A stretch of 64,000 nt of DNA from Catenulispora sp. GP43 (GCF_041260665.1 NZ_JBGCCT010000011.1:62001-126000), one strand, 5' to 3'. Shown: positions 49,995 to 59,369, counted from the first letter of the stretch. A program made the numbers and translations. The notes: generated by a model from the sequence alone, not told the origin.

Positions 49995-52106
49995 CTACTG
50001 ACGGCGATCGCGTTCGGATTGCGGCAACTCCGCGCACAGCAGGTACCAGCCGTCGTCCGGCCCGGCGGTCAGCGTCCCGCCGTGCTCGGCCAGGCGCAGG
50101 GTCAGGCCGCCGACGCCCGATCCCGGTGCCCCGACGTCGGCTCCGACTCCGTCGTTCTCGACCTCCAACCGCACCACCGCCCCGGTCACGGCGACCGCGA
50201 TCCTCGCGTGCCGCGCCGTGCTGTGCCGCAGCACGTTGGTCACCGCCTCGCGCAGCACCACGCCGAGCACCGCGCCCGCATCCGGCGGCACCGGAAGCTC
50301 GTCGCCCTCGACCTCCACCGCCACGTCGGCCGCGGCCAGGACCGCCGCCGCGGAGGCCAGTTCGTCGCCGAACGACAGCTCGCGCGATCCGCCTGTCAGG
50401 GCCCGTAGTTCGCTCTCCCCTTGCGCCGCCAGCCGTTCCACATCGCGGATCTCGGTCAGGCAGCGCTCGGGATCGGTCGCGCGCAGCCGCCGCGCCAGCT
50501 CCGCCTTCAGCAGGATCGCGGCGAGTCCGTGCCCCAGCAGGTCGTGCAGATCCCGCGCCGCGCGCAGTCGCTCCCCCACCACCGCCGCGCGCGCCAGGCC
50601 CTCGTTGGCCTGCTGGAGTTCGCGCACCAGGCGGGCCAGCCGCAGCATGCCGTAGACGACCAGACACGTCACCAGCGCGTTCAGCACCGCCGACAGCGCG
50701 CTCGTGCCGTCGGCCCAGGCCAGCAGGCCACCGATGCCGAGGGCCGCCGCGACCACCGGCGCCGCCAACGGCAGGGGCAGCGCGACCAGCAGCGAGCCGG
50801 TCAGCAGGCCCAGGGAGGCGATCCAGTTCTGGCCGAAGGCGTGCATCGGGGCGAAGGTCAGCGCCGCGAAGAGCACGAGCGCCGCCTCGCTGTGCCGCTT
50901 CTCGTCCCGGACCGAGTAGACGACCTGCAGCGTGCACAACACCGCCAGCACCAGCAGGGCCGGGGCGATGAGCGCCGCCGGGACGTAAAGCAGGGTCCGT
51001 ACACAGAAGGCGCCCAGCAGCAGGTAGTAGAGCACCCCTGCGCGCCGCAGCTCCGGGCTGTCCACCGGCTCGGCCGCCGACTGCGTGGCCGGCACCGACG
51101 CCTCGACCGCGAAGCGGCCGTCCGCCTCCAGGCCCGCCGCCAGCCGCCCGCCGCTGGCGCGGACCCGCTCGGCGAGCCCGTCCAGCACGTCCGTGCCGAG
51201 CGCCGCGGTCCGCACGCCGTCGCTGACGACGCGCAGTGTGACCTGTCCGGCGGCCTCCCCGGTGACGATCTGGCAGTGCCGCGCGTCGCCGACCCGCACC
51301 ACCGCCGTCACGGCTTCGCGCAGCACCGTCGCCAGGACGGTCCCGGCCGGGCCCAGCGGCTCGGTGTGCCCGCTGACCACCTCCGCCTCGATGCCGGCGG
51401 ACTGCAACAGGGCCCTGGCGCTGGCCGACTCGGGCGCCAGCGAGAGGCTGCGCAGATCGGCGGCGGTCGCGCGGGTCGCGGCCAGGGTGGCGCGGGCGTC
51501 GGCGAGCAGGCCGTCCAGGACGTCCGGATCCTGCTTCGCGGCCAGCTCCCGGATGCGGGTCAGCCCCGACGAAAGGTCAGTGTCCAGCCCCTCGGCGATG
51601 CGCAGGCGTTCGGTGGTCACGGCGGCGGCGGCGAGCGTCAGGCGGGTCTCGTGGACCCGCGCGGCGAGGGCGGCGAGCGTCGTCACGGCATACAGGACCA
51701 TCCCGCCGAGCAGGACCGTGACGCACATGTCGACGGTGTCGCGCGCGCTGTCCGTACGCACCGCCTGCACCCATGCTGTCGCCCCGAGCACAGGCAGAAC
51801 CAGAGGCCACAGCCCCTGCAGGAACACGGCCCCGACCGGCACCGCCAGCAGCCCCACCGACGCGCCGGCCGGCACGACCGCCACGAACCCGCACACCAGC
51901 TGCGCCGCCATCCGCGGCCACGTCGCCGGCCGGAACTCCAGCAGCAGGATCGCCAGACACGCCGCGACGATGGCGAGCCCCGCCGCCGGATCGTCGGGAA
52001 CGCGCCCCGCGGCCTTGATGAAGTGCACCGACACCAGTGCCGCGGCCACGGCGAACACCAGTCCGCGCGCCAACCGCGGCGGGCTGTCGCTCCCCGTGAT
52101 CCCCAC
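49995..52106 (-). CDS. Double-unit sensor histidine kinase (degenerate plus active NarX/DesK-type modules)
   Basis: This 703-residue protein starts at a GTG. It contains two complete membrane-sensor-kinase units in tandem. Unit 1 has spans around 15-150, then ERLRIAEGLDTDLSSGLTRI where the phospho-acceptor His is absent, and an ATPase-like segment VLREAVTAVVRVGDARHCQI lacking the Asn of the N-box. Unit 2 (from about 370) has new spans (GLLTGSLLVALPLPLAAPVV), RAARDLHDLLGHGLAAILLK with His at about 521, VLREAVTNVLRHSTARHARI and GSGVGGLTLRLAEHGG. Unit 1 looks like a pseudokinase that may regulate unit 2 or supply the dimer partner. It is the likely partner of the regulator at 48568. Confidence 0.88.
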   Translation of the reverse strand: MGITGSDSPPRLARGLVFAVAAALVSVHFIKAAGRVPDDPAAGLAIVAACLAILLLEFRPATWPRMAAQLVCGFVAVVPAGASVGLLAVPVGAVFLQGLWPLVLPVLGATAWVQAVRTDSARDTVDMCVTVLLGGMVLYAVTTLAALAARVHETRLTLAAAAVTTERLRIAEGLDTDLSSGLTRIRELAAKQDPDVLDGLLADARATLAATRATAADLRSLSLAPESASARALLQSAGIEAEVVSGHTEPLGPAGTVLATVLREAVTAVVRVGDARHCQIVTGEAAGQVTLRVVSDGVRTAALGTDVLDGLAERVRASGGRLAAGLEADGRFAVEASVPATQSAAEPVDSPELRRAGVLYYLLLGAFCVRTLLYVPAALIAPALLVLAVLCTLQVVYSVRDEKRHSEAALVLFAALTFAPMHAFGQNWIASLGLLTGSLLVALPLPLAAPVVAAALGIGGLLAWADGTSALSAVLNALVTCLVVYGMLRLARLVRELQQANEGLARAAVVGERLRAARDLHDLLGHGLAAILLKAELARRLRATDPERCLTEIRDVERLAAQGESELRALTGGSRELSFGDELASAAAVLAAADVAVEVEGDELPVPPDAGAVLGVVLREAVTNVLRHSTARHARIAVAVTGAVVRLEVENDGVGADVGAPGSGVGGLTLRLAEHGGTLTAGPDDGWYLLCAELPQSERDRRQ

Positions 52107-52130
52107 CGCTTCATGGTAGAACTGGCGGCC

Positions 52131-53009
52131 ATGCGCGAGACGATCACGGTCACCGCGGTCGGCGGATTCCCGGTGGGCGGACAGGAAAGCGACGGCCGCT
52201 TCGAGGGCCAGGCTCACGTCCAGTACATCCGGCTGGCCCGGCCGCGCGGCGCCTTCCCGCTGCTGATGCTGCACGGCGGCGGCCTCACCGGCGCCTGCTT
52301 CGGCGACACGCCGGACGGCCGCCCGGGCTGGCAGTGGGACTTCCTGGCCGCCGGGCTCGACGTGCTGGTCGCGGACGGCGTCGGCTACGGACGCGCCTCC
52401 TATCGCCCCCGGCCCACCGAGGCGCTGCTCCGCGATCGCCAAACCCTCTGGGACTTGTTCCGGATCGGCTACCCCGACAGCAGGTTCCCGACCGAGGCGT
52501 TCGACGCGTTCCTGAAGCAGGTAGTACCGGTCAACCGCGACCTGCCGGCGATGCGCCAAGCCGGCTACGACGCGGTCGTGGACCAGACCGGCCCCTGTCT
52601 CCTCCTGACCCACAGCGCCGCCGGGCCATACGGTTTCCGTTCCTCACTGGCGCTGCCGGACAGCGTCCGGGCCCACATCGCCGTCGAGCCGTCCGGCGCC
52701 CCCGACCCGGACACGACCGACCTGGCACCGCTCCGCGCCATCCCGCACGTGTTCCTCTGGGGCGACCACCTCGACGACGACCCGATGTGGCGCGACGAAT
52801 ACGCCTCGGCCCGCCGCTTCCACGACGCGCTGCGCTCGCTCGGCGCCGACTCGGAGTGGATCGACCTCCCCGCGCGCGGCATCACCGGCAACTCGCATCT
52901 GCTGATGATGGACGACAACTCCACCCGACTCTCACGCCTGCTTTGCGACTGGTTGCGCAGTAAGGGTCTCATCGCACCTCCGCCCACAGACGACGAAGTG
53001 ACCACCTGA
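52131..53009 (+). CDS. Alpha/beta hydrolase family protein
   Basis: The 292-residue protein is read from ATG 52131; an ATG six codons upstream (52113) is possible, and neither has a strong ribosome site. The fold shows FPLLMLHGGGLTGACFGDTP (oxyanion region), VLVADGVGYGRASY, the nucleophile elbow LLLTHSAAGPYGFRSSLA, an acid near FLWGDHLDDD and His in GNSHLLMMDDN. It resembles esterase-like proteins without signal peptide. It is divergent from the double kinase gene, with start codons only about 25 bp apart, so their promoters must overlap. Confidence 0.85.
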   Translation: MRETITVTAVGGFPVGGQESDGRFEGQAHVQYIRLARPRGAFPLLMLHGGGLTGACFGDTPDGRPGWQWDFLAAGLDVLVADGVGYGRASYRPRPTEALLRDRQTLWDLFRIGYPDSRFPTEAFDAFLKQVVPVNRDLPAMRQAGYDAVVDQTGPCLLLTHSAAGPYGFRSSLALPDSVRAHIAVEPSGAPDPDTTDLAPLRAIPHVFLWGDHLDDDPMWRDEYASARRFHDALRSLGADSEWIDLPARGITGNSHLLMMDDNSTRLSRLLCDWLRSKGLIAPPPTDDEVTT

Positions 53010-53072
53010 CGAAATGCCCCACGGAGCCGCCACCCCTCCGGAGTAGGGTCGGGCCCGGCCCTGGGAGGGACT

Positions 53073-54308
53073 TTGTCCGCGACAGTCGAAGCGGATGCCG
53101 TCGGCATCCGCAAGGACACCGTGTTCGGCCGCATCGGCGGCGCCCTACGAGAACGCGACTTCCGCTGGTGGTTCGCCGGCCAGATCACCTCGGCCTCCGG
53201 GGTGATGGCGCAGGCCGTGGCACTGTCCTGGTGGATGCTGCAACAAACCGGCGACGCGGTGTGGCTCAGCGTACTGACGGTCTGCACCTGGGGCCCGACC
53301 CTGATCGCCGGCGCCTGGGCCGGTGCGGTGGTGGACCGCTCCGACCGCCGGCGCCTGCTCATCGTGACGCAGTCGGCCCTGATGGGCGTCGCGACGGCGC
53401 TGACCGTACTGGCCGCCACCGGCACCCTCGCGGTCTGGAACGTCCTGCTCGCCTCGGCCCTGTCCGGCGCGACGATGGCCGTCGACTCCCCCGCCCGGCA
53501 GGTGTACGTGGTGGATCTGGTCGGAGCCGACGGCGTGGCCAGCGCGGTCGGCCTGTGGGAAGTGGCACTGAACGCCTCGCGCGTAGTGGGCCCGGGCCTG
53601 GGCGGGGCACTACTGGCCGGACCGGGCGCGACGGCGTGCTTCGGAGTGAATGCGGGCTCTTATCTGGCACCGCTGCTCGTCCTGATCCGGATGCGATCAC
53701 GCACCACGCCCCCGGCTCACCGACGCGGCCGGACACGCGGCGCGGCACGCGACGGCATACGCTACGCACTCCGCTCACCGATCATCCGCGCACTGCTCCC
53801 GATGTCGGCAGCCTCCGGCCTCATTTTCGGCATGGGTGTCGCCCTCCCACCCCTGGTCCAGCGCGCCCTGCACCAAGGCGGCGGCGGATACGGGGCGATG
53901 ATGGCGGCCTTCGGCGTCGGCGGCCTACCCGGCGCCCTGCTGGCCGCGTCACAGCCGGAGCCGACGGGCCGCCGCGTCCGCTGGCTGGCCCTGGCGACCG
54001 CAGCGGCGGTGATCGGCATCGCGCTGTCCCCGACGATGCCGGTCGCCCTGGCGGCGATGGTGGCACTCGGGGTGACGTCCATCTGGTTCATCGCATCGGC
54101 GAACACATTGGCCCAGTTGCGTTGCGCGCCGGACATGCGCGGCCGGGTGATGAGCCTGTGGGGCGTGGCGATGACGGGAGTCTCGCCGATCAGCGGCTTC
54201 GGGGTCGCGGCGGTGGTGCAGTATGTCGGGCCGAGGGAGGGGTTCTCGATATCGGGGATCGCGCTGGGACTGGCGGCCCTGGCGGGATGGCGGGCTTTGC
54301 GGGATTAG
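53073..54308 (+). CDS. MFS transporter, EntS-like
   Basis: This 411-residue protein starts at a TTG with CTGGGAGGGAC upstream. Around twelve membrane spans are visible. The loop RDFRWWFAGQITSASGVMAQ, the cytoplasmic DRSDRRRLLI after span 2 and PARQVYVVDLVGADGVASAV place it with the MFS_3/enterobactin-exporter group. It is likely an exporter of small molecules or siderophores. No biosynthetic genes accompany it, so the cargo is unknown. Confidence 0.9.
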   Translation: MSATVEADAVGIRKDTVFGRIGGALRERDFRWWFAGQITSASGVMAQAVALSWWMLQQTGDAVWLSVLTVCTWGPTLIAGAWAGAVVDRSDRRRLLIVTQSALMGVATALTVLAATGTLAVWNVLLASALSGATMAVDSPARQVYVVDLVGADGVASAVGLWEVALNASRVVGPGLGGALLAGPGATACFGVNAGSYLAPLLVLIRMRSRTTPPAHRRGRTRGAARDGIRYALRSPIIRALLPMSAASGLIFGMGVALPPLVQRALHQGGGGYGAMMAAFGVGGLPGALLAASQPEPTGRRVRWLALATAAAVIGIALSPTMPVALAAMVALGVTSIWFIASANTLAQLRCAPDMRGRVMSLWGVAMTGVSPISGFGVAAVVQYVGPREGFSISGIALGLAALAGWRALRD

Positions 54309-54326
54309 CCCCTGCCCCCTACCCCC

Positions 54327-55121
54327 TCACACATCCCGCTTCCGCACCAGCACGAAAGCCATCACCACCGGCACAACCGCCCACACCGCGTACACCGACC
54401 ACGACCCACCAACCGTCGGGTCGGCGAACACCCCGGGCGCCGCCGGGCGCCCAGGCGATCCGTCAAGCCGCTGCCATGCGGTGAACGGCATGGCGTTGTG
54501 AATGTCGTTGATCCACGGGTGGATGCGGGAGACGACGAAGTTCGGAATCAGCATCAGGATGGTCACCACCGCGACGATGGTGCTCGCGCTGTTACGAATC
54601 AGAGTCCCCAGCCCGATACCGACCAACGCCGACAGCGGGAACAGCAGCACCGAAGCCGACAGGAAGATCCACAGACCATGCGTCGCGGGACTCAGCGCCC
54701 CATAATCCCCCGCGATAATCGCCTGAGTACACGCATAAGATGCGGCGACAATCACCACCCCCGCCCCGGTCGCAGCCAGGATCGCGACCACGATCTTGGC
54801 AGCCACGACGGCGCTCCGGTCCGGGACCGCCGCGAACGTGCCGCGGATCAGCCCGGTGCTGTACTCGCCGACCATCAGGATGGCGCCGAGCGCACCGAAG
54901 ACCATCAGCACGATCATGTGGCTGTTGTTGGTGAAGATCTCGTGCTGACCATCGACCGGACTGTGGCTGTCACCCTTCTTGAAGTTGCTCGCATCAGCCA
55001 GCGCCGCGTTGATGTTCATCCACAGAATCCCCACCGCCGACAGCACCATCCCCCACCGCATCGAGCGCAGCGAGCGCATCTTGATCCACTCGGCGGCCAT
55101 CAAATTCTTGAAGTCGTTCAT
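54327..55121 (-). CDS. ABC-2 type transporter permease
   Basis: This 264-residue protein starts MNDFKNLMAAEWIKMRSLRS, the usual head of ABC-2 permeases. About six spans follow (HMIVLMVFGALGAILMVGEY, AAKIVVAILAATGAGVVIVA, LWIFLSASVLLFPLSALVGI, TIVAVVTILMLIPNFVVS, WAVVPVVMAFVLV). The motif GEYSTGLIRGTFAAVP is the conserved coupling region. The ATG overlaps the ATPase stop (ATGA). It forms an exporter with the ATPase. Confidence 0.92.
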   Translation of the reverse strand: MNDFKNLMAAEWIKMRSLRSMRWGMVLSAVGILWMNINAALADASNFKKGDSHSPVDGQHEIFTNNSHMIVLMVFGALGAILMVGEYSTGLIRGTFAAVPDRSAVVAAKIVVAILAATGAGVVIVAASYACTQAIIAGDYGALSPATHGLWIFLSASVLLFPLSALVGIGLGTLIRNSASTIVAVVTILMLIPNFVVSRIHPWINDIHNAMPFTAWQRLDGSPGRPAAPGVFADPTVGGSWSVYAVWAVVPVVMAFVLVRKRDV

Positions 55122-56029
55122 CGGTCAGCTCCTGCCAGGTATTCGACGCTGTCAGCGGTCAGTTCCATAAAGGCTTCCTCGAGCGACGCGGTATGCGTCG
55201 TCACCTCGTGCAGGAGCAGGTGCGCCTGGAAGGCCAGCTCGCTGATCCGCGCCGCGGCCAGCCCGGTGACCCGCAGCGTCTCGGCGTCCTCCACCACGAC
55301 AGTCGCCCCGGCCCCGGCAAGCAGCTCCCGCACCTCGCCCGGCATCGGCGTGCGCACCACGACAGAAGTCGCGGAACTCCGCGCCGCGAACTCAGCCACC
55401 GGCTCGTCCGCGATCAGCCGACCCCGCCCGATCACGATCAGCCGGTCGGCGGTGTGCTCCATCTCCGTCATCAGATGGCTGCTGACCAGCACCGTGCGCC
55501 CCTCGCCGGCAAGCTCGCGGAACAGCCTGCGGACCCACAGCACCCCCTCCGGATCCAGCCCGTTGAGCGGCTCGTCGAACAGCAACACCGGCGGATCGCC
55601 GAGCAGCGCGGAGGCGATCCCCAGGCGCTGGCGCATGCCGAGCGAGTAGCCGCCGATCCGCTGCTTCGCCGCCGACGCGAGGCCGACCTGCTCCAGCACC
55701 TCCTGGACCCGCCGCTTCGGAATGTCGTTGGTCCTGGCCAGCGCCAGCAGGTGGTTCCAGCCGCTGTGGCCGGGGTGGACGTCGCCGGCGTCCAGCAGGC
55801 CGCCGGCGTGGCGCAGCCCGCGCGGCAGACTGCGGAACTCGCTGCCGCCGACGGTGACAGTGCCCGAGGTCGGCTTGTTCAGGCCCAGGATCATGCGCAG
55901 CGTGGTGGACTTGCCGGCGCCGTTGGGGCCGAGGAACCCGGTCACGTGGCCGGGGCGCACAGTGCAGGTGAGGGCGTCGACGGCGGTCCGGCCGCCGTAG
56001 CGTTTCGTCAGCTCCGTCATCTCGATCAT
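55118..56029 (-). CDS. ABC-2 exporter ATP-binding protein
   Basis: This 303-residue ATPase of the CcmA/BcrA type has Walker A GPNGAGKST, signature YSLGMRQRLGIASALLGDP, Walker B VLLFDEPLNGLDPEG, switch His in VSSHLMTEME and a ~80-residue C-terminal extension (VVVRTPMPGEVRELLAGAGA). The LGMRQRLGIA signature is characteristic of bacitracin/lantibiotic-resistance-type exporters. It is divergent from a kinase/regulator pair that probably controls it. Confidence 0.95.
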   Translation of the reverse strand: MIEMTELTKRYGGRTAVDALTCTVRPGHVTGFLGPNGAGKSTTLRMILGLNKPTSGTVTVGGSEFRSLPRGLRHAGGLLDAGDVHPGHSGWNHLLALARTNDIPKRRVQEVLEQVGLASAAKQRIGGYSLGMRQRLGIASALLGDPPVLLFDEPLNGLDPEGVLWVRRLFRELAGEGRTVLVSSHLMTEMEHTADRLIVIGRGRLIADEPVAEFAARSSATSVVVRTPMPGEVRELLAGAGATVVVEDAETLRVTGLAAARISELAFQAHLLLHEVTTHTASLEEAFMELTADSVEYLAGADR

Positions 56030-56161
56030 GGGGACAACGGTGCCGGGGCCGCGTGTAGCCCCGCGTCGGCTCTTAAGACGAATCCTGATTCCGGTGTACG
56101 CCGCCGGCGTACGCCCGCGGGCCGATCCGCTGCTCCCGCCTCCGCGATTACGATCATGCCC

Positions 56162-57358
56162 ATGACCACCGTGCCCACCGCCCCGCGCCTGAAGCGGGTG
56201 CCGCCCGGGGTCTGGGTCGTGCTGGCGTGGAGCGCGTCCACGGTGTACGCGATCCTGTCGGCCGTGGGCCCGCACGTCGTCGGCTGGTCGCCGGGGCGCT
56301 TCAGCCTGTGGGACCTGCTGGCCCTGAGCGGGATCGCGACCGTCATCGGCGGGATGCTCCTGCAGCGGCGCCCGATCGTCGCGCACACACTGATCGTCGG
56401 CGGAGCGATCGGCGGCGCGCTGTGCCTGAACTCGACAGTCATCGCCTTCACCCAGTTCACGGACGTCGCCGTGGCGCTGATCTTCATCGCCGGCTCGCGG
56501 CCGCGGCGGACCTCGCTGACGGTGCTGGGCCTCACCCTGGCCGTGCTGACGGCCTACTTCGTGGCCCGCAAGCTCGCCAGCTGGCCGGTGGTGTTCTCGA
56601 CGCAGACCGCGGTCGCGCTGGCGGCGGTCGTGATGTGGTTCGTCGGCGACGCCACGCGCCAGGCGCGGGAACACGAACGGGATGTCGGCGCGCACGCGAT
56701 GGCGCAGGCGGCGATGACCGAGCGGCTACGGATCGCGCGCGAACTGCACGACATGATCGCGCACACCGTCGGCGTGATCGCGTTGCAGGCCGGGGCGGCG
56801 TCGATGCTGATCGACGCCGAGCCGGGCAAGGCCCGCGAGGCGGTGCGCGCGATCGAGTCGACGAGCCGGGAGACGCTGTCCGGGCTGCGCCGCATGCTGG
56901 TGTCGCTGAGGAATCAGGACTCGGATTCCCAGGGCTCCGCGCCGATGCCGGCCCTGGACGACATCGAACGGCTCGCCGAGGCCACGACGGCCGCCGGGGT
57001 GCGGGTCGGCGTCGAGTGGCACGGCGCACGCAGGGCCCTGCCACCGGACATCGGCCTGGCCGGGTTCCGAATCGTGCAGGAGTCGGTGACGAACGTGGTG
57101 CGGCATGCCGGAGCCGAAGAATGCCGGGTCGCCGTGACGTTCTCGGCGGCGTCCGTGGCGATCGAGGTGACGGACGACGGGACCGGCGGGAACGGGAACG
57201 CAGCCGCGTCGCCGACCGGCGGTTACGGACTCGTGGGCATCCAGGAGCGGGTCACGCTGCTCGGCGGGGCGTTCGAGGCCGGTCCCCGGCTCGGCGGCGG
57301 ATTCCGGGTCGCGGCGACGCTGCCCCTCCCGGCCGACGCCCGAATGGAAGGAAACTGA
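56162..57358 (+). CDS. DesK/NarX-type sensor histidine kinase
   Basis: This 398-residue protein (ATG 56162, or 56156 two codons earlier) has about four to five membrane spans in residues 15-170 (SLWDLLALSGIATVIGGMLL, TVLGLTLAVLTAYFVARK). The HisKA_3 motif follows: ERLRIARELHDMIAHTVGVI with phospho-His near 196. The HATPase has IVQESVTNVVRHAG, VTDDGTGG and GGYGLVGIQERVTLLGG. Its sensor is buried in the membrane, common in exporter-linked sensors of cell-envelope stress. It is followed 1 bp later by its response regulator. Confidence 0.95.
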   Translation: MTTVPTAPRLKRVPPGVWVVLAWSASTVYAILSAVGPHVVGWSPGRFSLWDLLALSGIATVIGGMLLQRRPIVAHTLIVGGAIGGALCLNSTVIAFTQFTDVAVALIFIAGSRPRRTSLTVLGLTLAVLTAYFVARKLASWPVVFSTQTAVALAAVVMWFVGDATRQAREHERDVGAHAMAQAAMTERLRIARELHDMIAHTVGVIALQAGAASMLIDAEPGKAREAVRAIESTSRETLSGLRRMLVSLRNQDSDSQGSAPMPALDDIERLAEATTAAGVRVGVEWHGARRALPPDIGLAGFRIVQESVTNVVRHAGAEECRVAVTFSAASVAIEVTDDGTGGNGNAAASPTGGYGLVGIQERVTLLGGAFEAGPRLGGGFRVAATLPLPADARMEGN

Positions 57359-57359
57359 G

Positions 57360-58043
57360 ATGGCAGTGCGGGTGCTGCTCGTGGACGACCAGCCGCTGGC
57401 ACGAGCGGCGTTGCAGATGGTCATCGACTCCGCGCCGGACTTGGAACTCGCCGGCGAAGCGGGCACCGGAGCCGAAGCGGTGCGGCTGGCTCACGAGACC
57501 GCACCGGACGTCGTGATGATGGACATCCGCATGCCCGGCATGGACGGCATCGAGGCCACCCGCCAGATCACCGCCGCCACACTCGGCGCCCGGATCCTGA
57601 TCCTGACGACCTTCGACGAGGACGAGCACGTGTACGCCGCCCTGCGCGCCGGCGCGTCGGGCTTCCTGGTCAAGGACATGGCGCTGCCGGACATCCTGGC
57701 GGCGGTCCGCGTGGTCGCGGCCGGCGAGGCACTGATCGCGCCGAGCGTGACGCGCCGGCTGATCGAGGACTTCGCCCGGCGGCCCGAGCCCGCGCCGGCC
57801 GTAGCCGCGCCGGGCACGCAAAGCGCAACGGGCACACCGATCCTGGCGCGGCTCAGCGAGCGCGAACGCGAGGTGCTGACGCTGGTCGCCGAAGGGCTGT
57901 CGAACGCTGAGATCGGCGAGCGCCTCTACATCAGCTCCACGACAGTGAAGACACACGTGACACGGATGCTCGCGAAGTTGGACGCGCGCGACCGCGTGCA
58001 CTTGGTGATTCTGGCCTACCGGTCGGGGCTGGCCAGGCTTTGA
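57360..58043 (+). CDS. LuxR/NarL family response regulator
   Basis: This 227-residue regulator has a receiver domain (VRVLLVDDQPLARAALQMVI, Asp in VVMMDIRMPGMDG, LILTTFDEDE, FLVKDMALPDIL). A long Ala/Pro linker (about 140-160) leads to a NarL HTH (LSEREREVLTLVAEGLSNAE, STTVKTHVTRMLAKL). GAAGGAAACTGAG precedes the ATG, so it is translated right after the kinase. It is the expected regulator of the divergent ABC-2 exporter. Confidence 0.96.
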   Translation: MAVRVLLVDDQPLARAALQMVIDSAPDLELAGEAGTGAEAVRLAHETAPDVVMMDIRMPGMDGIEATRQITAATLGARILILTTFDEDEHVYAALRAGASGFLVKDMALPDILAAVRVVAAGEALIAPSVTRRLIEDFARRPEPAPAVAAPGTQSATGTPILARLSEREREVLTLVAEGLSNAEIGERLYISSTTVKTHVTRMLAKLDARDRVHLVILAYRSGLARL

Positions 58044-58065
58044 GAGTCGCCCGGTAGCCGATCTC

Positions 58066-58110
58066 ACGGCACCGCTACGGCACCGCTAAGGCCCCGCTAG
58101 GGCCCCGCTG
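58066..58110 (+). repeat. Four degenerate 11-13-bp tandem repeats
   Basis: Units ACGGCACCGCT, ACGGCACCGCTAA, GGCCCCGCTAG and GGCCCCGCTG follow each other in the 141-bp gap between convergent genes ending at 58043 and 58185. No hairpin is obvious. Probably replication slippage. Confidence 0.55.
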
Positions 58111-58184
58111 TTCCGACGGCACTCAGCGCAATTGGGGTGGGGTGGGTAGGGCGCGCCGAATGCCGTCGGTCCAGCTTCCGTGGA

Positions 58185-59369
58185 TCAGTGCTGCCCGACA
58201 CCGCTCCCCGACGCCGTGGGAACCCCCGGGTGGATCGGGTCGACCGGGTTCTGCGGTCCCCCGTCGATCGGCCAGCCGGTCGGCCAGCCGGTGGGGATGC
58301 TGGTCGGCAGGCCGGTCGGCAGGCGCGACGGCGGCACGGTCGGCAGGTGCGTGGGCAGCCCGGTGGGCAGGTGCGTGGGCAGGCCGGGGATCGTCGGCAG
58401 CTGCGTCGGCCAGGTCGTGGGCCAGCCGTCCCCAGGGTGCGGAGTGGGGATCGGGAACGTCGGGACGTGGCCCTCGCGGGCGTCCTTCTCGGCCTGGGCC
58501 AGGCGGTCGCAGAAGTCCTGCATGCGCTTCTGCGCCTGGCTGCGCTCGGCGTCGAGGCGGGACTCGAGCTTGGCGATGTCGGCCGCCGGGACGTTCGCGG
58601 CCTTGGCCAGCTTCTGCAAGTCCGCGGCGGTCAGGTCGTGGCCCTGGTCGTCGCGGTCGCCGTCCTCGACGGCCTTGCACAGGCGGAAGCCGTCGTCGCC
58701 GAGGAGCTTGGCGCCGGCCGCGTCGAGCGCCGTCTGGTCGTCGTGCGCGGCGGCGGGCTTCGCGGAGGAGCCGGTGGGGGTCGGGGTACCGGGGTGCGGG
58801 CTGTCGGAGTCGTGCTGCGTTCCGGACAGGAGATCGTTGTGGATCGCGGCGGGCTTGGGGGCCGGGAAGCCCAGGGAGTGGGCTTTGGACTGCAGACCGG
58901 AGGGCAGCGAGTTGGTCGCGGCGGCGGCGGAGGCGCCGACCACCGACACGCCGCACACGGCGACGGCTATCTTGACCGTCAAGGTCTTGGCGAGAAGGGC
59001 TTTGCTGAACACGCGTCGCTCCTTGGTGGGTGTCGCGGAGACGGAGTGATGCGCGGCGACCGAGTGATGTGCGGAGAACGCGGCACGGGCCGCGTCCTCG
59101 CCCGAGAGCTCGGCGGCCAGGGCGGGTCCGGCGGCCGCGTCGAGCAGCCGGGACAGGGCCCGCAGATCAGGCCCGGGCTCGAACCCCGGTCCGGCCGGCT
59201 GGGATCCCGCGGGCGCGGCCTCGCCCGACACCACTCCGGCGGCTCCCGCGCCGCCGGTGTGGTCGAGCAGCTCCTCGGCGGCGCGGCGACCCGGTCGCCG
59301 GCGGCCGAGGGCCCGTGGGGAGTTCCCTGTCGTACGCATCGTGCCCGAAGGAGCGATCCTGCGCCTCAT
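58185..59369 (-). CDS. Single-pass membrane protein coupled to ECF sigma factor, Pro/Thr-rich exterior
   Basis: This 394-residue protein starts at an ATG that overlaps the sigma-factor stop (ATGA). The cytoplasmic ~140 residues include ELLDHTGGAGAAGVV and LRALSRLLDAAAGPALAAEL, perhaps a sigma-binding helix. One membrane span lies at KTLTVKIAVAVCGVSVVGAS. The outside part has charged helices (LQKLAKAANVPAADIAKLES, RSQAQKRMQDFCDRLAQAEK) and a C-terminal tail of LPT, WPT and IPT triplets (HLPTGLPTHLPTVPPSRLPT) that could span the cell wall. By position and topology it is a candidate anti-sigma or surface-sensing partner, although the classical zinc-anti-sigma HxxxCxxC motif is missing. Confidence 0.75.
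   Translation of the reverse strand: MRRRIAPSGTMRTTGNSPRALGRRRPGRRAAEELLDHTGGAGAAGVVSGEAAPAGSQPAGPGFEPGPDLRALSRLLDAAAGPALAAELSGEDAARAAFSAHHSVAAHHSVSATPTKERRVFSKALLAKTLTVKIAVAVCGVSVVGASAAAATNSLPSGLQSKAHSLGFPAPKPAAIHNDLLSGTQHDSDSPHPGTPTPTGSSAKPAAAHDDQTALDAAGAKLLGDDGFRLCKAVEDGDRDDQGHDLTAADLQKLAKAANVPAADIAKLESRLDAERSQAQKRMQDFCDRLAQAEKDAREGHVPTFPIPTPHPGDGWPTTWPTQLPTIPGLPTHLPTGLPTHLPTVPPSRLPTGLPTSIPTGWPTGWPIDGGPQNPVDPIHPGVPTASGSGVGQH

Noticed and set aside
58250-58420. Repeated GGCCGGTCGGCAGG-like units considered as a CRISPR or tandem regulatory array.
   Set aside because: They encode the LPT/WPT triplet tail of the minus-strand membrane protein in frame; spacing is short and irregular, and no cas genes exist.
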